Origin: Vibrio sp. qd031
GTDB taxonomy: Bacteria; Pseudomonadota; Gammaproteobacteria; Enterobacterales; Vibrionaceae
Assembly: GCF_002100145.1 (NCBI RefSeq)
Contig: NZ_JXQD01000024.1
Coordinates: 620,583 to 684,582 of the forward strand
DNA length: 64,000 bases
Direction of reading: 5' to 3'
Shown here: positions 29,126-40,535 of the stretch, piece by piece
Layout of the letters: the number at the start of each line of letters is the position of its first letter
Position numbering within the stretch: position 1 is the stretch's first letter
Made by a program: the position numbers and the translations under genes
The notes under the pieces: model-generated
Seen by the model: only the letters and a program-made list of their open reading frames with translations
The model's database searches: none
Told to the model about the DNA's origin: nothing

Positions 29126-30685
29126 TTACATAGTGTAAGTGTAAGGCGCTTGGATGCCCAATGGAATACCCAAAGCCCAGTAAGCCAGTAGGAAGATACT
29201 CCAACCGATAAGCATCGCTATCGAGAACGGCATCATCAGTGACGCGAGCGTACCGATACCCGTTGATTTGACGTATCGCTGACAGTACACAACCACTAAT
29301 GGGAAGAACACCATTAGAGGCGAGATGATGTTAGACACAGAGTCGCCCACACGGTACGCCGCTTGGGACAATTCAGGTGAAATACCAACAGCCATCAACA
29401 TAGGAACAAGGATAGGACCGATCAATGCCCATTTTGCTGAAGCAGAACCGACTAACAAGTTCACCATAGCGGTCAATAGAATCATGCCGACTACCGTTGC
29501 TTGTCCAGGAAGGTTAAGAGCTTTAAGACCTTCCGCGCCGTAGAGTGCCAACATGGTACCAATGTTTGATTGGCCAAAGGCAACCAAGAACTGTGCACAG
29601 AAGAATGACATAACCATGTACGCACCCATAGTACCCATGGTGTCAGACATTGCTTTGATAACGTCATTACTGTTAGAGAATTTACCTACCACACGGCCAT
29701 ATACGATGCCAGGAATGATAAATAGAATGAAAATGAGTGGCACAATCGACTTCATCAGCGGTGCAGAGAACGCGGTAATTTCGCCGTCAGGAGAACGAAG
29801 TGCAGAGTTTTCAGGCATGATTGCAGCAATCAATAGCGCGATACCCGCCATCATTGCCCAACCAGCGTATTTGAATGCTTTTGCTTCTTTGTCAGAAATT
29901 GAACCAAGATCCGGCGCTTCTTCTGCATCTGCGTCTACTGGGGTTTTAGCTAAACGTGGTTCAATAATACGCTCAGTCACAAACCAACCAATAGCAACAA
30001 TAATGATGGAAGACAAGCCAGTGAAGTAGATGTTAGCAAGAGGGTTTACCACATAATCAGGGTCAAGAACTTGCGCCGCTGTTTGAGTAAAGCCTGCTAA
30101 TAGAGGGTCAATTCCCGATGGGATAAAGTTGGCAGAAAAACCACCCGATACACCTGCGAAGGCAGCAGCAATACCCGCTAGAGGGTGACGACCTGCAGCA
30201 TGGAAGATAATCCCCCCCAGAGGGATGACCAGAACGTAACCTGCATCTGCTGCAGTGTGCGAAACAATCGCCACTAAAATCAACATTGGCGTCAGGAATT
30301 TGGCTGGTGTTACATTAAGCATTTTCTTCAATGCGGTAGTAATAAAACCAGAAGAATCGGCAACACCGACACCCAACATTGCGACAAGCACGATACCTAG
30401 AGGAGCAAAGCTAGTAAAGGTGGTGACCATGTTGGCAAGAAAGTGCGCGAGAGCTTCACCCGTAAGAAGGTTATTGATGACCAATGCGTCGCCTGTACGC
30501 GGGTTGACCAAATCAAAAGAAACTTGAGAAAGAACGGCGGAAAAAACCCAAACGGCGATCAGTGCCCAAAAGAACAATATAGCTGGGTCGGGAATTTTGT
30601 TTCCGACACGCTCAATCACATTTAGGAAGCGGTCCATGCCGCTTGCTTTTTGTACTGTTGTGTTAGTTGTAGCTTGGTTACTCAT
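29126..30685 (-). CDS. AbgT-family transporter (p-aminobenzoyl-glutamate type)
   Basis: 519 residues with about 12 membrane segments. NKIPDPAILFFWALIAVW, PSGIDPLLAGFTQ, SHTAADAGYVLVIPLG and the C-terminal AYRVGDSVSNIISPLMVFFP are characteristic of the AbgT family. E. coli AbgT (508 residues) imports the folate breakdown product p-aminobenzoyl-glutamate; family members such as MtrF and YdaH also export sulfonamides or p-aminobenzoate. No abg hydrolase genes are adjacent, so the substrate is open. It is a single-gene unit. Confidence 0.88.
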   Translation of the reverse strand: MSNQATTNTTVQKASGMDRFLNVIERVGNKIPDPAILFFWALIAVWVFSAVLSQVSFDLVNPRTGDALVINNLLTGEALAHFLANMVTTFTSFAPLGIVLVAMLGVGVADSSGFITTALKKMLNVTPAKFLTPMLILVAIVSHTAADAGYVLVIPLGGIIFHAAGRHPLAGIAAAFAGVSGGFSANFIPSGIDPLLAGFTQTAAQVLDPDYVVNPLANIYFTGLSSIIIVAIGWFVTERIIEPRLAKTPVDADAEEAPDLGSISDKEAKAFKYAGWAMMAGIALLIAAIMPENSALRSPDGEITAFSAPLMKSIVPLIFILFIIPGIVYGRVVGKFSNSNDVIKAMSDTMGTMGAYMVMSFFCAQFLVAFGQSNIGTMLALYGAEGLKALNLPGQATVVGMILLTAMVNLLVGSASAKWALIGPILVPMLMAVGISPELSQAAYRVGDSVSNIISPLMVFFPLVVVYCQRYVKSTGIGTLASLMMPFSIAMLIGWSIFLLAYWALGIPLGIQAPYTYTM

Positions 30686-31000
30686 GGTAACTCCGTAATT
30701 TTTTATTTATTGGCGGTAGACGATTGAACTACGTCCGGCACAGATTTTAACGTCAATGCAATTAATTAATAGAAAAAGTCAGCATAATATTGACCTAAAC
30801 TATCAATTTGAGAAGTTTTTTCCTGTTTTGACATTTATGAGAAAACAAGCCGCTCATTTTTCACACAAAGCACACCAAGAATGTGCTTCAATTATAGCCA
30901 ATATTGTTAATGGATTTACTTTGGGGAACAAAAAAGCAGCGTTAACTATCCATTTCCGATAGCCAAAACTGCCTATTTGTTTTTTAATAGAGTGTATTAA
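30686..31000. other. 315-bp intergenic region between abgT-like gene and ispH
   Basis: AT-rich, with stops in all frames and no convincing gene. It must hold the AbgT-gene promoter. The only structure I see is a weak inverted repeat AGCACA-TGTGCT (about 30868-30886). No clear terminator for ispH is visible. Confidence 0.5.
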
Positions 31001-31957
31001 TTAGGAAACGTGCTTTACCTTTAACTCTTTAGGCACTTCGAAAAACATATTTTCTTCACGCCCAAGCACTTCTTCAACGTCGGTAGCGCCGAGCTCTTGA
31101 ATACGAGTTAGAATTTGATTGACCAACTCTTCTGGTGCAGACGCACCGGCAGTCACACCAACAACATCCACATTATCTAACCAATGTGTTTCGATGTCTT
31201 CTGGGCAATCCGTTAAGTAGCCTGGTGTACCTAATTTTTCGGCGAGCTCTTTGAGGCGAGTTGAATTTGACGAGTTCTTCGACCCAACCACAATCATTGC
31301 ATCGACTTGCGGTGCCAAAACACGAACCGCATCTTGACGGTTTTGCGTGGCGTAACAAATATCGTCTTTTCGAGGCCCTTGAATATGCGGGAACACACTG
31401 CGTAATTTTTCGATTACTGATGCAGTTTCATCGACCGACAACGTGGTTTGACTCACAAAATGCAAGTTTGTCGGATCGATAATTTGTAGCTTTTCGACGT
31501 CTTCTGGTGTCTCAACAAGGTACATACCGCCAATTTCACTGGCGTATTGTCCCATTGTCCCTTCGACTTCTGGGTGACCGGCATGACCAATCAGCACCAC
31601 TTCAGTGTCTTTACGGCTGGCGCGAGCCACTTCCATATGTACCTTTGTCACCAAAGGACAAGTCGCATCAAATACTGTTAAGTGCCTCGCTTTTGCTTCG
31701 GCTCTCACCGCTTGAGATACACCATGAGCCGAAAAGATCACAATGTTATCGTCAGGAACTTCATTGAGCTCTTCAACAAATACTGCACCACGCACTTTAA
31801 GTCCTTCAACCACAAAACGGTTATGAACAACCTCATGGCGAACGTAGATCGGTGGTTGATAGATTTCGAGCGCTCGTTCAACAATAGAGATAGCTCTATC
31901 AACGCCTGCACAAAAACCGCGTGGGTTTGCTAAAAGTATTTTCATGGTTTTGCTCAT
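31001..31957 (-). CDS. ispH: 4-hydroxy-3-methylbut-2-enyl diphosphate reductase IspH
   Basis: 318 residues (E. coli 316). The three iron-sulfur cysteines are in [24 protein letters not shown] and [11 protein letters not shown]; the catalytic Glu is in [14 protein letters not shown]. It makes IPP and DMAPP, the last MEP step. Two ATGs four codons apart (31957 and 31945) can start it; the second aligns with E. coli. It follows fkpB by 81 bp, a conserved pair. Confidence 0.97.
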   Translation of the reverse strand: MSKTMKILLANPRGFCAGVDRAISIVERALEIYQPPIYVRHEVVHNRFVVEGLKVRGAVFVEELNEVPDDNIVIFSAHGVSQAVRAEAKARHLTVFDATCPLVTKVHMEVARASRKDTEVVLIGHAGHPEVEGTMGQYASEIGGMYLVETPEDVEKLQIIDPTNLHFVSQTTLSVDETASVIEKLRSVFPHIQGPRKDDICYATQNRQDAVRVLAPQVDAMIVVGSKNSSNSTRLKELAEKLGTPGYLTDCPEDIETHWLDNVDVVGVTAGASAPEELVNQILTRIQELGATDVEEVLGREENMFFEVPKELKVKHVS

Positions 31958-32038
31958 AGTACACCGAGTAGCTTAGCAATGGAGGCACAGTGTACCTCGC
32001 CAAAATTGAAGGCTCAACTCTCGAAAGGGCTTAAAAAA

Positions 32039-32479
32039 TTATTCGACAGCGAGTATTTCGATATCGAAAATCACATCTTGTCCTGCGAGCGGGTGATTAA
32101 AGTCCACCGTGACAGAGTCGCCTACAAGCTCAGTAACAATACCTGGGATCTCTTGACCATCTGGACCAGCAAAGGCCATGATGACACCAACTTCGAGCTC
32201 ATCAGCATTATTGAAACGGCTTCTTTCTAAATGGTGAATGTTATCTGGATTAGGTGCGCCAAACGCGTCTTCCGCGTCAAGTTCTACCGCTCGCTTATCG
32301 CCAGCGGTTAATCCCAACAAATGCGATTCAAAGTTATCACTAAGACTACCGTCACCGATGATGAGTTTAGCGGGTTTACCCATTTGGTGAGTGCTGTCTG
32401 CAACTGAACCGTCTTTTAGCTTAATTTCAAAATGCAGCGTGACGGCGCTGTTTGCTTCAATGATTTGAGTCACTTTCAA
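32039..32479 (-). CDS. fkpB: FKBP-type peptidyl-prolyl cis-trans isomerase FkpB (SlpA)
   Basis: 146 residues (E. coli SlpA 149). An FKBP core with an inserted IF domain: LHFEIKLKDGSVADSTHQ, then FGAPNPDNIHHLERSRF, then VTVDFNHPLAGQDVIFDIEI. SlyD-like FKBPs act as prolyl isomerase and chaperone. Normally lspA-fkpB-ispH are together; here secF lies upstream instead of lspA. Confidence 0.95.
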   Translation of the reverse strand: MKVTQIIEANSAVTLHFEIKLKDGSVADSTHQMGKPAKLIIGDGSLSDNFESHLLGLTAGDKRAVELDAEDAFGAPNPDNIHHLERSRFNNADELEVGVIMAFAGPDGQEIPGIVTELVGDSVTVDFNHPLAGQDVIFDIEILAVE

Positions 32480-32550
32480 TTCCTTTTGTGTAAAAAAGCG
32501 ATCAGAGGGTAACTCTGATCGCTATTAATTATTCCATTACTTATGCGAAT

Positions 32551-33498
32551 TTACGGCATTTCGTCAAATTCAGCGCCTTCTTTATCCACTTGTGGTGGCA
32601 TAAGGTGTTCTTTGTTGATACCCAGTTTTAGGGCCAACGCAGAAGCGACGTAAATCGATGAATAAGTACCAACTACAATACCTAACAGCAACGCAGTTGC
32701 AAATCCATGGATATTCGCGCCACCTTGAGTAAAGAGTGCAATCACAACAAACAAAGTTGTTGCTGAGGTAATCAGGGTACGACTTAATGTCTGGCTGATT
32801 GAGCCATTAATGATTTCAGCAGGCTCACCTTTACGCATCTTGCGGAAGTTTTCACGAATACGGTCAAATACAACAATGGTATCGTTGAGTGAGTACCCCA
32901 CTACCGTTAACAAGGCTGCAATGATGGTTAGGTCCACTTCAATCTGCAAGAACGAAAACACGCCGATAGTGATAATAATATCGTGGGCCAATGCCATTAC
33001 CGCACCAGCAGCAAGACGCCACTCAAAGCGCATAGAGACGTACAGCAAGATACAGATCAGCGATACAATAATCGCCATGCCGCCTGCTTCAGCCAGTTCG
33101 TCACCCACGTTAGGGCCAACAAACTCGATTCGGCGCATCTCTACACTCTCACCAGTACCTTCTTTAATTGCATCGAGAATCTGGTTACCCAGTACCTCAC
33201 CTTGAACGTCATCACGAGGACGTAGGCGAACCATAACCTCACGTGAAGAACCAAAGTTTTGCACTGTGGCATCACCAAACCCTTTCGCTTCTAGCGAACT
33301 ACGAATTTGCTCAAGATCAGCAGGCTGTTCAAAGCCCACTTCAATTAACGTACCACCTGTGAAATCCAAGCCCCAATTTAACCAATTGGTAGACAGGGAA
33401 AATAGCGCTGCACCGATTACCACAATCGATAATACAAATGCACCTTTTGACCAACGCATGAAGTCGATCATCATGTCTGGTTTCAATATTTGAAACAT
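32551..33498 (-). CDS. secF: Protein translocase subunit SecF
   Basis: 315 residues (E. coli 323). Six membrane segments; WGLDFTGGTLIEVGF near residue 42 and the transport domain VGYSLNDTIVVFDRIREN at about 205 are RND-type SecF signatures. With SecD and YajC it pulls preproteins through SecYEG using the proton motive force. The ATG at 33498 has AGGAG six bases upstream and lies 9 bp after the secD stop. Confidence 0.97.
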   Translation of the reverse strand: MFQILKPDMMIDFMRWSKGAFVLSIVVIGAALFSLSTNWLNWGLDFTGGTLIEVGFEQPADLEQIRSSLEAKGFGDATVQNFGSSREVMVRLRPRDDVQGEVLGNQILDAIKEGTGESVEMRRIEFVGPNVGDELAEAGGMAIIVSLICILLYVSMRFEWRLAAGAVMALAHDIIITIGVFSFLQIEVDLTIIAALLTVVGYSLNDTIVVFDRIRENFRKMRKGEPAEIINGSISQTLSRTLITSATTLFVVIALFTQGGANIHGFATALLLGIVVGTYSSIYVASALALKLGINKEHLMPPQVDKEGAEFDEMP

Positions 33499-33507
33499 CA
33501 ATAACTC

Positions 33508-35361
33508 CTAGATCGACAGCTTATCAATACGCTTACCACCATACATAAGGTTCACCACACAACGGGTGCCTATGATGGCTGTAAACATTGAGGTCAGAAT
33601 ACCGATTGACAGTGTCACGGCAAAACCTTTGATGGCACCCGTACCCACTGCGAAAAGAATGACTGCAGTGATCAACGTAGTCACGTTCGCATCAGCAATG
33701 GTGCTTAGCGCATTTGCATAACCTTGGTGAATAGCTTGTTGCGGATTGCGACCTTCTCTAAGCTCTTCACGTATCCGCTCAAAGATCAGTACGTTCGCAT
33801 CTACAGCCATACCAACGGTCAGTACAATACCAGCTATACCCGGTAGGGTCATGGTCGCACCTGGGATCATAGACATGACCCCCACAATCAACACAAGGTT
33901 AACCACAAGAGCCAGGTTTGCCACTAGGCCAAACTTGCGATAGTAAACTGCTGTAAATAGCATTACGGCCAGCATACCCCACAAACAAGCTTGAACACCC
34001 ATATCGATGTTTTGCTGTCCCATTGAAGGTCCAATGGTGCGCTCTTCAACGATTGATATAGGCGCAATCAGTGCGCCAGCACGCAATAGCAAGGCTAAGT
34101 TATGCGCTTCAGCAACAGAATCGATACCCGTTATACGAAAGTTACGGCCCAATGCGGTTTGGATAGTCGCTTGGTTAATCACCTCTTCGTGCTTATCCAA
34201 GATCACTTTGCCATCCGCTGTACGCTTACCGCTGTCTTTGTATTCTGCAAAGACCGTGGCCATTAGCTTACCCACGTTTTGACGTGAGAAAGCAGACATC
34301 TTACTGCCGCCATCGCTGTCCAATGAAATATTCACCTGAGGGCGTCCATATTCATCGGTGCTAGAGCTTGCGTCTGTAATGCTCGAACCGCCAAGAATAA
34401 TGCGTTTTTTCAATACCGCAGGGCGACCGTCACGATCATACTTAATCTCACTACCCGCGGGGACACGGCCATTGGCTGCGGCGACAAGGTCTGCAGTGTC
34501 GTCCACTTCGCGGAACTCAAGCGTCGCAGTTGCACCCAAGATCTCTTTAGCGCGAGCGGTATCTTGAACACCTGGCAGCTCAACCACAATGCGGCTGGCC
34601 CCCTGACGCTGAACCAATGGTTCGGCAACGCCAAGCTCGTTAACACGATTACGGAGAATGGTGATGTTTTGCTCGACGGCGTAGTTACGCACTTCTTGTA
34701 AGCGCGCTTCCGTAAACTCTGCTTTTAATACAAAGTTACCGGCAGAGGTTTGCTCGGTGAAAACCATATCTGGGTGATTGGTTTTCAACAATCTTGCGGT
34801 TTGGTCTAGCTGGTCTTGATCACGAAGAATCACTTCAACAGAATCAGAATGAGCTCGAACCGCACGATAACGAATTTTGTCTTCACGTAATTCACTGCGG
34901 AAGGCTTCTTCCTGCTGACCCACTAACTTAGACAATGCCGCATCCATATCCACTTCCATCAGGAAGTGAACACCGCCACGTAAGTCCAAACCGAGTTTCA
35001 TTGGGTTTGCACCAATAGACTCTAGCCAATTGGGGGTTGCAGCCGCCAAATTAAGTGCCACTATCAAGTCAGAATCAAGTGAACCCGATAGCACGTCTCT
35101 TGCAGCGATTTGAGTGTCAGTATCGAGGAAGCGAACAAGAATAGAACCGTCTTCTAAGGCAACGGATTTGGTAGCAAGGCTTTCTTTTTCAAGTACTTTG
35201 GTAATGGTATCCAACGTCGCCAAATCAACAGAGGCACCACGTGCCCCTGTTACTTGTATCGCTGGATCTTCACCGTAGATATTTGGAAGCGCGTACAGAG
35301 CACCGATCATAATGATCAATGCCACCATAATGTACTTCCATAGTGGGTATCTGTTTAACAC
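33508..35361 (-). CDS. secD: Protein translocase subunit SecD
   Basis: 617 residues (E. coli 615). One N-terminal membrane segment, a large periplasmic domain ([38 protein letters not shown]) and five C-terminal membrane segments with [20 protein letters not shown]. Partner of SecF. The order yajC-secD-secF is the conserved operon. Confidence 0.98.
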   Translation of the reverse strand: MLNRYPLWKYIMVALIIMIGALYALPNIYGEDPAIQVTGARGASVDLATLDTITKVLEKESLATKSVALEDGSILVRFLDTDTQIAARDVLSGSLDSDLIVALNLAAATPNWLESIGANPMKLGLDLRGGVHFLMEVDMDAALSKLVGQQEEAFRSELREDKIRYRAVRAHSDSVEVILRDQDQLDQTARLLKTNHPDMVFTEQTSAGNFVLKAEFTEARLQEVRNYAVEQNITILRNRVNELGVAEPLVQRQGASRIVVELPGVQDTARAKEILGATATLEFREVDDTADLVAAANGRVPAGSEIKYDRDGRPAVLKKRIILGGSSITDASSSTDEYGRPQVNISLDSDGGSKMSAFSRQNVGKLMATVFAEYKDSGKRTADGKVILDKHEEVINQATIQTALGRNFRITGIDSVAEAHNLALLLRAGALIAPISIVEERTIGPSMGQQNIDMGVQACLWGMLAVMLFTAVYYRKFGLVANLALVVNLVLIVGVMSMIPGATMTLPGIAGIVLTVGMAVDANVLIFERIREELREGRNPQQAIHQGYANALSTIADANVTTLITAVILFAVGTGAIKGFAVTLSIGILTSMFTAIIGTRCVVNLMYGGKRIDKLSI

Positions 35362-35382
35362 AGCAAGATCCTCTAGCTGCTC

Positions 35383-35718
35383 TTATAGAGACTTAAGCGT
35401 ACCTTTAGGCAGTACGTTAGACACGAAATCTTTCTTAATCATGATCTCATTGCTTTGGTTAAGCTCGATTGAGATAAAATCATTGTCATCAGCAATCTTA
35501 GTCACTTTACCTACAAGGCCACCCGAGGTTAGGATCTCATCGCCTTTCGAAATTGACGAGATTAGGTTCTTGTGCTCTTTCACACGCTTTGATTGTGGAC
35601 GGAAAATCATGAAGTAGAAAATCAGGCCAAACATACCAAGCATGATTAGCATTTCAAAACCGCCACCTGCTGGTGCGCCTTCAGCTGCTGCGTGAGCATT
35701 AGAAATGAAGAAACTCAT
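35383..35718 (-). CDS. yajC: Sec translocon accessory protein YajC
   Basis: 111 residues (E. coli 110). Starts MSFFISNAHAAAEGAPAGGG, followed by a membrane segment (FEMLIMLGMFGLIFYFMIF), then RPQSKRVKEHKNLISSISKG. The ATG at 35718 has AAGGAAC upstream; the longer frame to 35769 is not supported by the family. Confidence 0.96.
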   Translation of the reverse strand: MSFFISNAHAAAEGAPAGGGFEMLIMLGMFGLIFYFMIFRPQSKRVKEHKNLISSISKGDEILTSGGLVGKVTKIADDNDFISIELNQSNEIMIKKDFVSNVLPKGTLKSL

Positions 35719-35840
35719 TGGGTTGTTCCTTTTATAATATTTAAATAGAAAACTAAAAAGTGAGGCCAAGCATACCAGATTTCAAGGTCTAGCCCGCTTC
35801 GCCTCAATTTTATTTAATAACGGAATGTGAATTTGATCAC

Positions 35841-37004
<1,164 letters not shown>

Positions 37005-37132
37005 TTAACCAAAGGGCAGACTGAAGGTCTACCCTCGTTCGTGAGCGGTCGCATTCCTTGCGAAAAGTGCTACAACCACGTTGTAGTGATACTCTCTAGC
37101 ATGCTGCTAGCACTCGAATAAATGAGCAAAGC

Positions 37133-38188
37133 TTAATCGCTGTGCTGTTTTTCCACAAACATCGCATCGCCATAACTAAAGAAGCGATACTGCTGTTCGA
37201 CGGCATGTCGATAAGCATTCATTACGTGGTCGTAACCGGCAAATGCACTCACCAACATGATTAACGTAGATTCTGGTAGGTGGAAGTTCGTCAATAACGC
37301 GTCCACCAGTTGAAATTGATAACCAGGGAAAATAAAGATTTCGGTGTCATCGAAATAGGGCACTAACTCTGTGCCATTTTTAAGTGCGCTCTGAGCGGCA
37401 CTTTCCAGCGAACGCACTGATGTGGTTCCCACAGCGATCACTCGACCACCTCGAGCTTTGGTTTGCGCGATGGCTTGCACAACTTCTTCAGGGACTTCAA
37501 CGTACTCCGCGTGCATATGGTGGTCATTAATATTGTCCACTTTTACCGGTTGAAACGTTCCGGCACCGACATGCAATGTAACGTAAGCAAACTCTACGCC
37601 TTTAGCTTTGATTTTTCCTAAGATTTCGTCATCAAAGTGCAAGCCTGCGGTTGGCGCAGCGACTGCACCTGGCACCTTGTTATACACCGTTTGATAACGT
37701 TCTTTATCGGCGTCTTCGTCAGGACGGTCTATATAAGGAGGCAGTGGCATGTGCCCTACCTCATTCAATATTTGAAGGACCGCTTTGTCGCAGGTAAATC
37801 GGATTTCGAACAGCGCGCCATGTCGCTGAACCATTTCCGCTTCATACTGTTCTTCATCACCGAGATACAACAATGTGCCGGGTTTTGGTGATTTTGAGGA
37901 ACGAACATGGGCGAGCAGCGAGTGCTCATCCAACATACGTTCTACCAATACCTCAATTTTTCCACCACTGGCTTTTTTGCCAAACAGCCGAGCTGGGATA
38001 ACGCGTGTGTTGTTGAACACCAATAAATCACCTTCATTGACAAGGGATAAAATGTCGGTGAAGTGCTTATCATCCAATTGCCCACTGTTACCTTGCAGGT
38101 GAAGTAAACGACTGGCTGTACGGTCAGCGGTCGGATAGCGAGCGATCAGCTCATCAGGGAGATCGAAATGAAAATCAGATACTTGCAT
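37133..38188 (-). CDS. queA: S-adenosylmethionine:tRNA ribosyltransferase-isomerase QueA
   Basis: 351 residues (E. coli 356). Starts [19 protein letters not shown]; also visible are [25 protein letters not shown] and [17 protein letters not shown]. It converts preQ1 in tRNA to epoxyqueuosine, after Tgt. The frame stays open to 38350, but residues before 38188 do not belong to the family. No strong ribosome binding site precedes this ATG. Confidence 0.96.
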   Translation of the reverse strand: MQVSDFHFDLPDELIARYPTADRTASRLLHLQGNSGQLDDKHFTDILSLVNEGDLLVFNNTRVIPARLFGKKASGGKIEVLVERMLDEHSLLAHVRSSKSPKPGTLLYLGDEEQYEAEMVQRHGALFEIRFTCDKAVLQILNEVGHMPLPPYIDRPDEDADKERYQTVYNKVPGAVAAPTAGLHFDDEILGKIKAKGVEFAYVTLHVGAGTFQPVKVDNINDHHMHAEYVEVPEEVVQAIAQTKARGGRVIAVGTTSVRSLESAAQSALKNGTELVPYFDDTEIFIFPGYQFQLVDALLTNFHLPESTLIMLVSAFAGYDHVMNAYRHAVEQQYRFFSYGDAMFVEKQHSD

Positions 38189-38351
38189 GGTGTTAAAATC
38201 TGGTTGGTTAATTAAGCGATGGGCAGTATACCCATTTTCAATTTGATGTTCATCAAAGAGTGGTTCGATTACGACAAATTTACTCTTATCACTGTGATCC
38301 GTTTCCAACCTTGCTGACGCTAAAAACACTATAGTGGAAATATCTCCCAAT

Positions 38352-38372
38352 ACTAAAACGTTTGGTTTTAGT
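38352..38372. repeat. Inverted repeat in the queA / CBS-gene intergenic region
   Basis: ACTAAAAC, 5-base spacer, GTTTTAGT: a perfect 8-bp inverted repeat 28 bp before the CBS-protein start. It could be an operator or a transcript hairpin; no regulator is identified. Confidence 0.5.
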
Positions 38373-38400
38373 GTCGATGGAAGTGATTTAGGAGGTTGAG

Positions 38401-38859
38401 ATGATCAAAATTGAAGAGCTCATGACTCGTAATCCTCATTCATTGCTGCGTTCAAACTCTTTAGCCGACGCAAAGCAACTCATGCATGAGAAAGATATTC
38501 GCCACGTTCCGGTCGTGACTGCAGAAGGAGAATTATTAGGGCTAGTGACTCAGCGAGACATCCTCGCAGCTCAAGAGTCCAGTCTTCACGAAGACGAATC
38601 ATTGAATAAATACACACTCAGCACGCCTCTAGGTGAAGCTATGTGTAAAAGCGTAATGACCGTCGCCCCCCAAGCCGGGTTAAGAGAAAGCGCAACGTAC
38701 ATGCAAAAACACAAAGTGGGTTGCTTACCTGTTGTTTCTCATAAAAAACTGGTCGGGATCATTACTGACTCAGACTTTGTCACCATCGCGATTAATCTTT
38801 TAGAGCTCCAGGAAGAAATAGAACCCATCGTCGATGAAGTGACTGACAATGAGTTCTAA
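38401..38859 (+). CDS. CBS-domain-pair protein (unknown specific role)
   Basis: 152 residues made of two CBS domains ([20 protein letters not shown] and [20 protein letters not shown]; then [20 protein letters not shown] and [20 protein letters not shown]) with an acidic tail. CBS pairs usually bind adenine nucleotides or S-adenosylmethionine and regulate partners. AGGAGG lies five bases before the ATG. It is monocistronic, divergent from queA; no partner is apparent. Confidence 0.9.
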   Translation: MIKIEELMTRNPHSLLRSNSLADAKQLMHEKDIRHVPVVTAEGELLGLVTQRDILAAQESSLHEDESLNKYTLSTPLGEAMCKSVMTVAPQAGLRESATYMQKHKVGCLPVVSHKKLVGIITDSDFVTIAINLLELQEEIEPIVDEVTDNEF

Positions 38860-38919
38860 GGCTCTAGGTTCGCGCAATCTGAATTAATAACCGAACCAGC
38901 AATATGCTAAGTAGACTAA

Positions 38920-39258
38920 CTACTTAGCATTATATTGGTAGGTATAATCGATATCGATCATGCCTTTGTAGGCTGGTACGCCGCCATGAGAAAGATCGAT
39001 TACGGTAATAATCTTAGTATTGGTGAGCGAAAAGGAGTTAACGTCGACTCCCCCGTGGTAGTGCGGTAGTTTCTTACTCAACTCAGCCCCACTCATCGCG
39101 TTCAGTGACGCTACGTACTCAGCCGCTAGAGCCCTAGCTTTAGCTTGAGATGCCACTGTGTGTGTGGTTAGGTCGGCACTCGAATTGGCCGATTGTAGAC
39201 TGGCGAACGAAGAAGTACTAACAACCAAACTGGCTGCCATAATCATAGCAATTTTCAT
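38920..39258 (-). CDS. DUF3316-like secreted protein, array member 1 (divergent)
   Basis: 112 residues with a Sec signal (MKIAMIMAASLVVSTSSFA, likely cleaved after SFA). The mature part has the same plan as its six neighbours: an Ala-rich helix (VASQAKARALAAEYVASLNA), a LSKKLPHYHGG motif in place of LSQQLPTPHLR, and a C-terminal strand IDIDYTYQYNA. It is the last gene of the array in transcription direction. Unlike the core members its leader lacks CpxR boxes; it has a 9-bp perfect hairpin (39287-39309). Family assignment is from memory; function unknown. Confidence 0.75.
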   Translation of the reverse strand: MKIAMIMAASLVVSTSSFASLQSANSSADLTTHTVASQAKARALAAEYVASLNAMSGAELSKKLPHYHGGVDVNSFSLTNTKIITVIDLSHGGVPAYKGMIDIDYTYQYNAK

Positions 39259-39286
39259 ATTATTTCATCCTCTGAAATTCATATAA

Positions 39287-39309
39287 GTGGCCATTGTTTT
39301 AATGGCCAC
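39287..39309 (-). other. Perfect hairpin in the leader of array member 1
   Basis: GTGGCCATT (39287-39295) pairs with AATGGCCAC (39301-39309) over five bases, 29 bp before the start codon. There is no T tract, so it is not an ordinary terminator. Confidence 0.5.
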
Positions 39310-39497
39310 TGTAACAATGGCGATAACACTTCAACGATCCCTCTATGTTGATACCGTACTAACGCCATAGAGTTAACTTTAGTACTAAATGCTCAACAAA
39401 GCATTGCTCCGAATCTGAATGACAACATGAAAGTGTTTGCTGCTACCGCCACTGAGTGTCGAGGTGAGTGGCCCACTTGCCCCTGCTTCTTATACTA

Positions 39498-39851
39498 TTA
39501 CTTCTTAGCGCGATAGGTGTAGGTGTACTTGACATCAATCACACCTTGCACGGCCGGAACGCCTCCATGGCGTAGTTCCGTCTTGTAATGGACACTTGTG
39601 CTGGTAATTTCAAAAGTACGCTTGTCAGCTCGTCGGTGACGCGTCGGCAGTTTTTGACTAAGAGCCAGGCTATCTTTTTCATACATCTCAGCGACAAATT
39701 TATTGGCTAAATCCTCTGCTTTCGCTTCAGAAGATACAGAATCAGTCACAAATTGAGCACGTTGATGAGTCGTAGCCTCTTTAAAACTGCTTGCATAGCT
39801 GAGCGTTGAGCTCAATGCTAACCCTGTCACGATTAAACTTAGTGCATTCAT
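39498..39851 (-). CDS. DUF3316-like secreted protein, array member 2
   Basis: 117 residues. Signal peptide MNALSLIVTGLALSSTLSYA; mature part contains TTHQRAQFVTDSVSSEAKAE, LSQKLPTRHRRADKRTFEIT and the ending VIDVKYTYTYRAKK. It shares about the whole architecture with members 3 and 5-7 but is more basic in the centre. Upstream there is a good CRP site (39971-39986) but no CpxR-type box. A hairpin with T tract is not obvious after it. Secreted, probably periplasmic; function unknown. Confidence 0.78.
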   Translation of the reverse strand: MNALSLIVTGLALSSTLSYASSFKEATTHQRAQFVTDSVSSEAKAEDLANKFVAEMYEKDSLALSQKLPTRHRRADKRTFEITSTSVHYKTELRHGGVPAVQGVIDVKYTYTYRAKK

Positions 39852-39970
39852 AATCTATCCACCTATTCAACAGATAATGGCCATAAACCAACTAAGGTTA
39901 AATAGCGCCAAATGAATCAGAGCCGGTTGAAGCTCATTGGTCGACTCGATATCGATTGTACGCACTTAAT

Positions 39971-39986
39971 TGTGAGGAAGATCACG
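39971..39986 (-). promoter_or_regulatory. CRP-like site upstream of array member 2
   Basis: TGTGA-GGAAGA-TCACG on the plus strand matches the CRP consensus TGTGA-N6-TCACA in 9 of 10 core bases, 120 bp before the start codon. Confidence 0.6.
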
Positions 39987-40041
39987 CTGGTGAACAATGA
40001 GTCATTCTAGTTTGTGAGCGTATCATTTGCTCGTAGCCATA

Positions 40042-40070
40042 CACAAAAAAAGCCCCGCATCTGCGGGGCC
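40042..40070 (-). terminator. Terminator of array member 3
   Basis: GCCCCGC (40052-40058) and GCGGGGC (40063-40069) with a T tract on the minus strand (40051-40044). It isolates member 3 from member 2. Confidence 0.85.
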
Positions 40071-40088
40071 TTTCTAAGCGAGTTCGAA

Positions 40089-40445
40089 TTAGCTTTTATC
40101 AGCGCGATAGTTGTACGTGTAATCAACGTCAACAACTGCACGGTAATTTAGTGAGCCATCGGCTGCTTCTTCCGTTACAAAGCTCAGCTCCGTATCCGTT
40201 ACTTCCATGCTACGTTTGTCCATACGTAGATGTGGCGTTGGCAATTGCTGGCTTAGTTCAAAGTTGTTTTTGCCATCCAACTCAGTTACAAAGCCATTTG
40301 CTAACGCTTCAGCTTCTGCTTGAGTCGACACAGCGTCTGTAACGTATTGTGCTGTCTGATTGGTCGTAACATCTTTGTATTGATTTGCTGCAAATACTGA
40401 GGTACTAAGAAGTAGTGCTGCTGCTAGTGTGATTACTTTTTTCAT
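40089..40445 (-). CDS. DUF3316-like secreted protein, array member 3
   Basis: 118 residues. Signal MKKVITLAAALLLSTSVFA, then QYKDVTTNQTAQYVTDAVST, an Ala/Glu-rich helix, LSQQLPTPHLRMDKRSMEV, and the end AVVDVDYTYNYRADKS. It is a near copy of members 5 and 6, including the upstream DNA for at least 290 bp, so it arose by recent tandem duplication with a period of about 1.22 kb. The promoter region has two CpxR-type boxes and a CRP-like site. AAGGGA precedes the ATG by five bases. Probably a periplasmic stress protein; inference only. Confidence 0.8.
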   Translation of the reverse strand: MKKVITLAAALLLSTSVFAANQYKDVTTNQTAQYVTDAVSTQAEAEALANGFVTELDGKNNFELSQQLPTPHLRMDKRSMEVTDTELSFVTEEAADGSLNYRAVVDVDYTYNYRADKS

Positions 40446-40535
40446 AACGATCCCTTACTGAATAAGTGCGTCTCTAAAATGGTGAGACTAATTAATTTGC
40501 TAGTGCTGTTTGCTGCGTTGAAGTTAAATTAACAA

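Noticed and set aside
38189..38350. Upstream extension of queA by 54 residues
   Set aside because: QueA proteins begin MQVSDF at 38188; the extension has no similarity and covers the intergenic promoter region.
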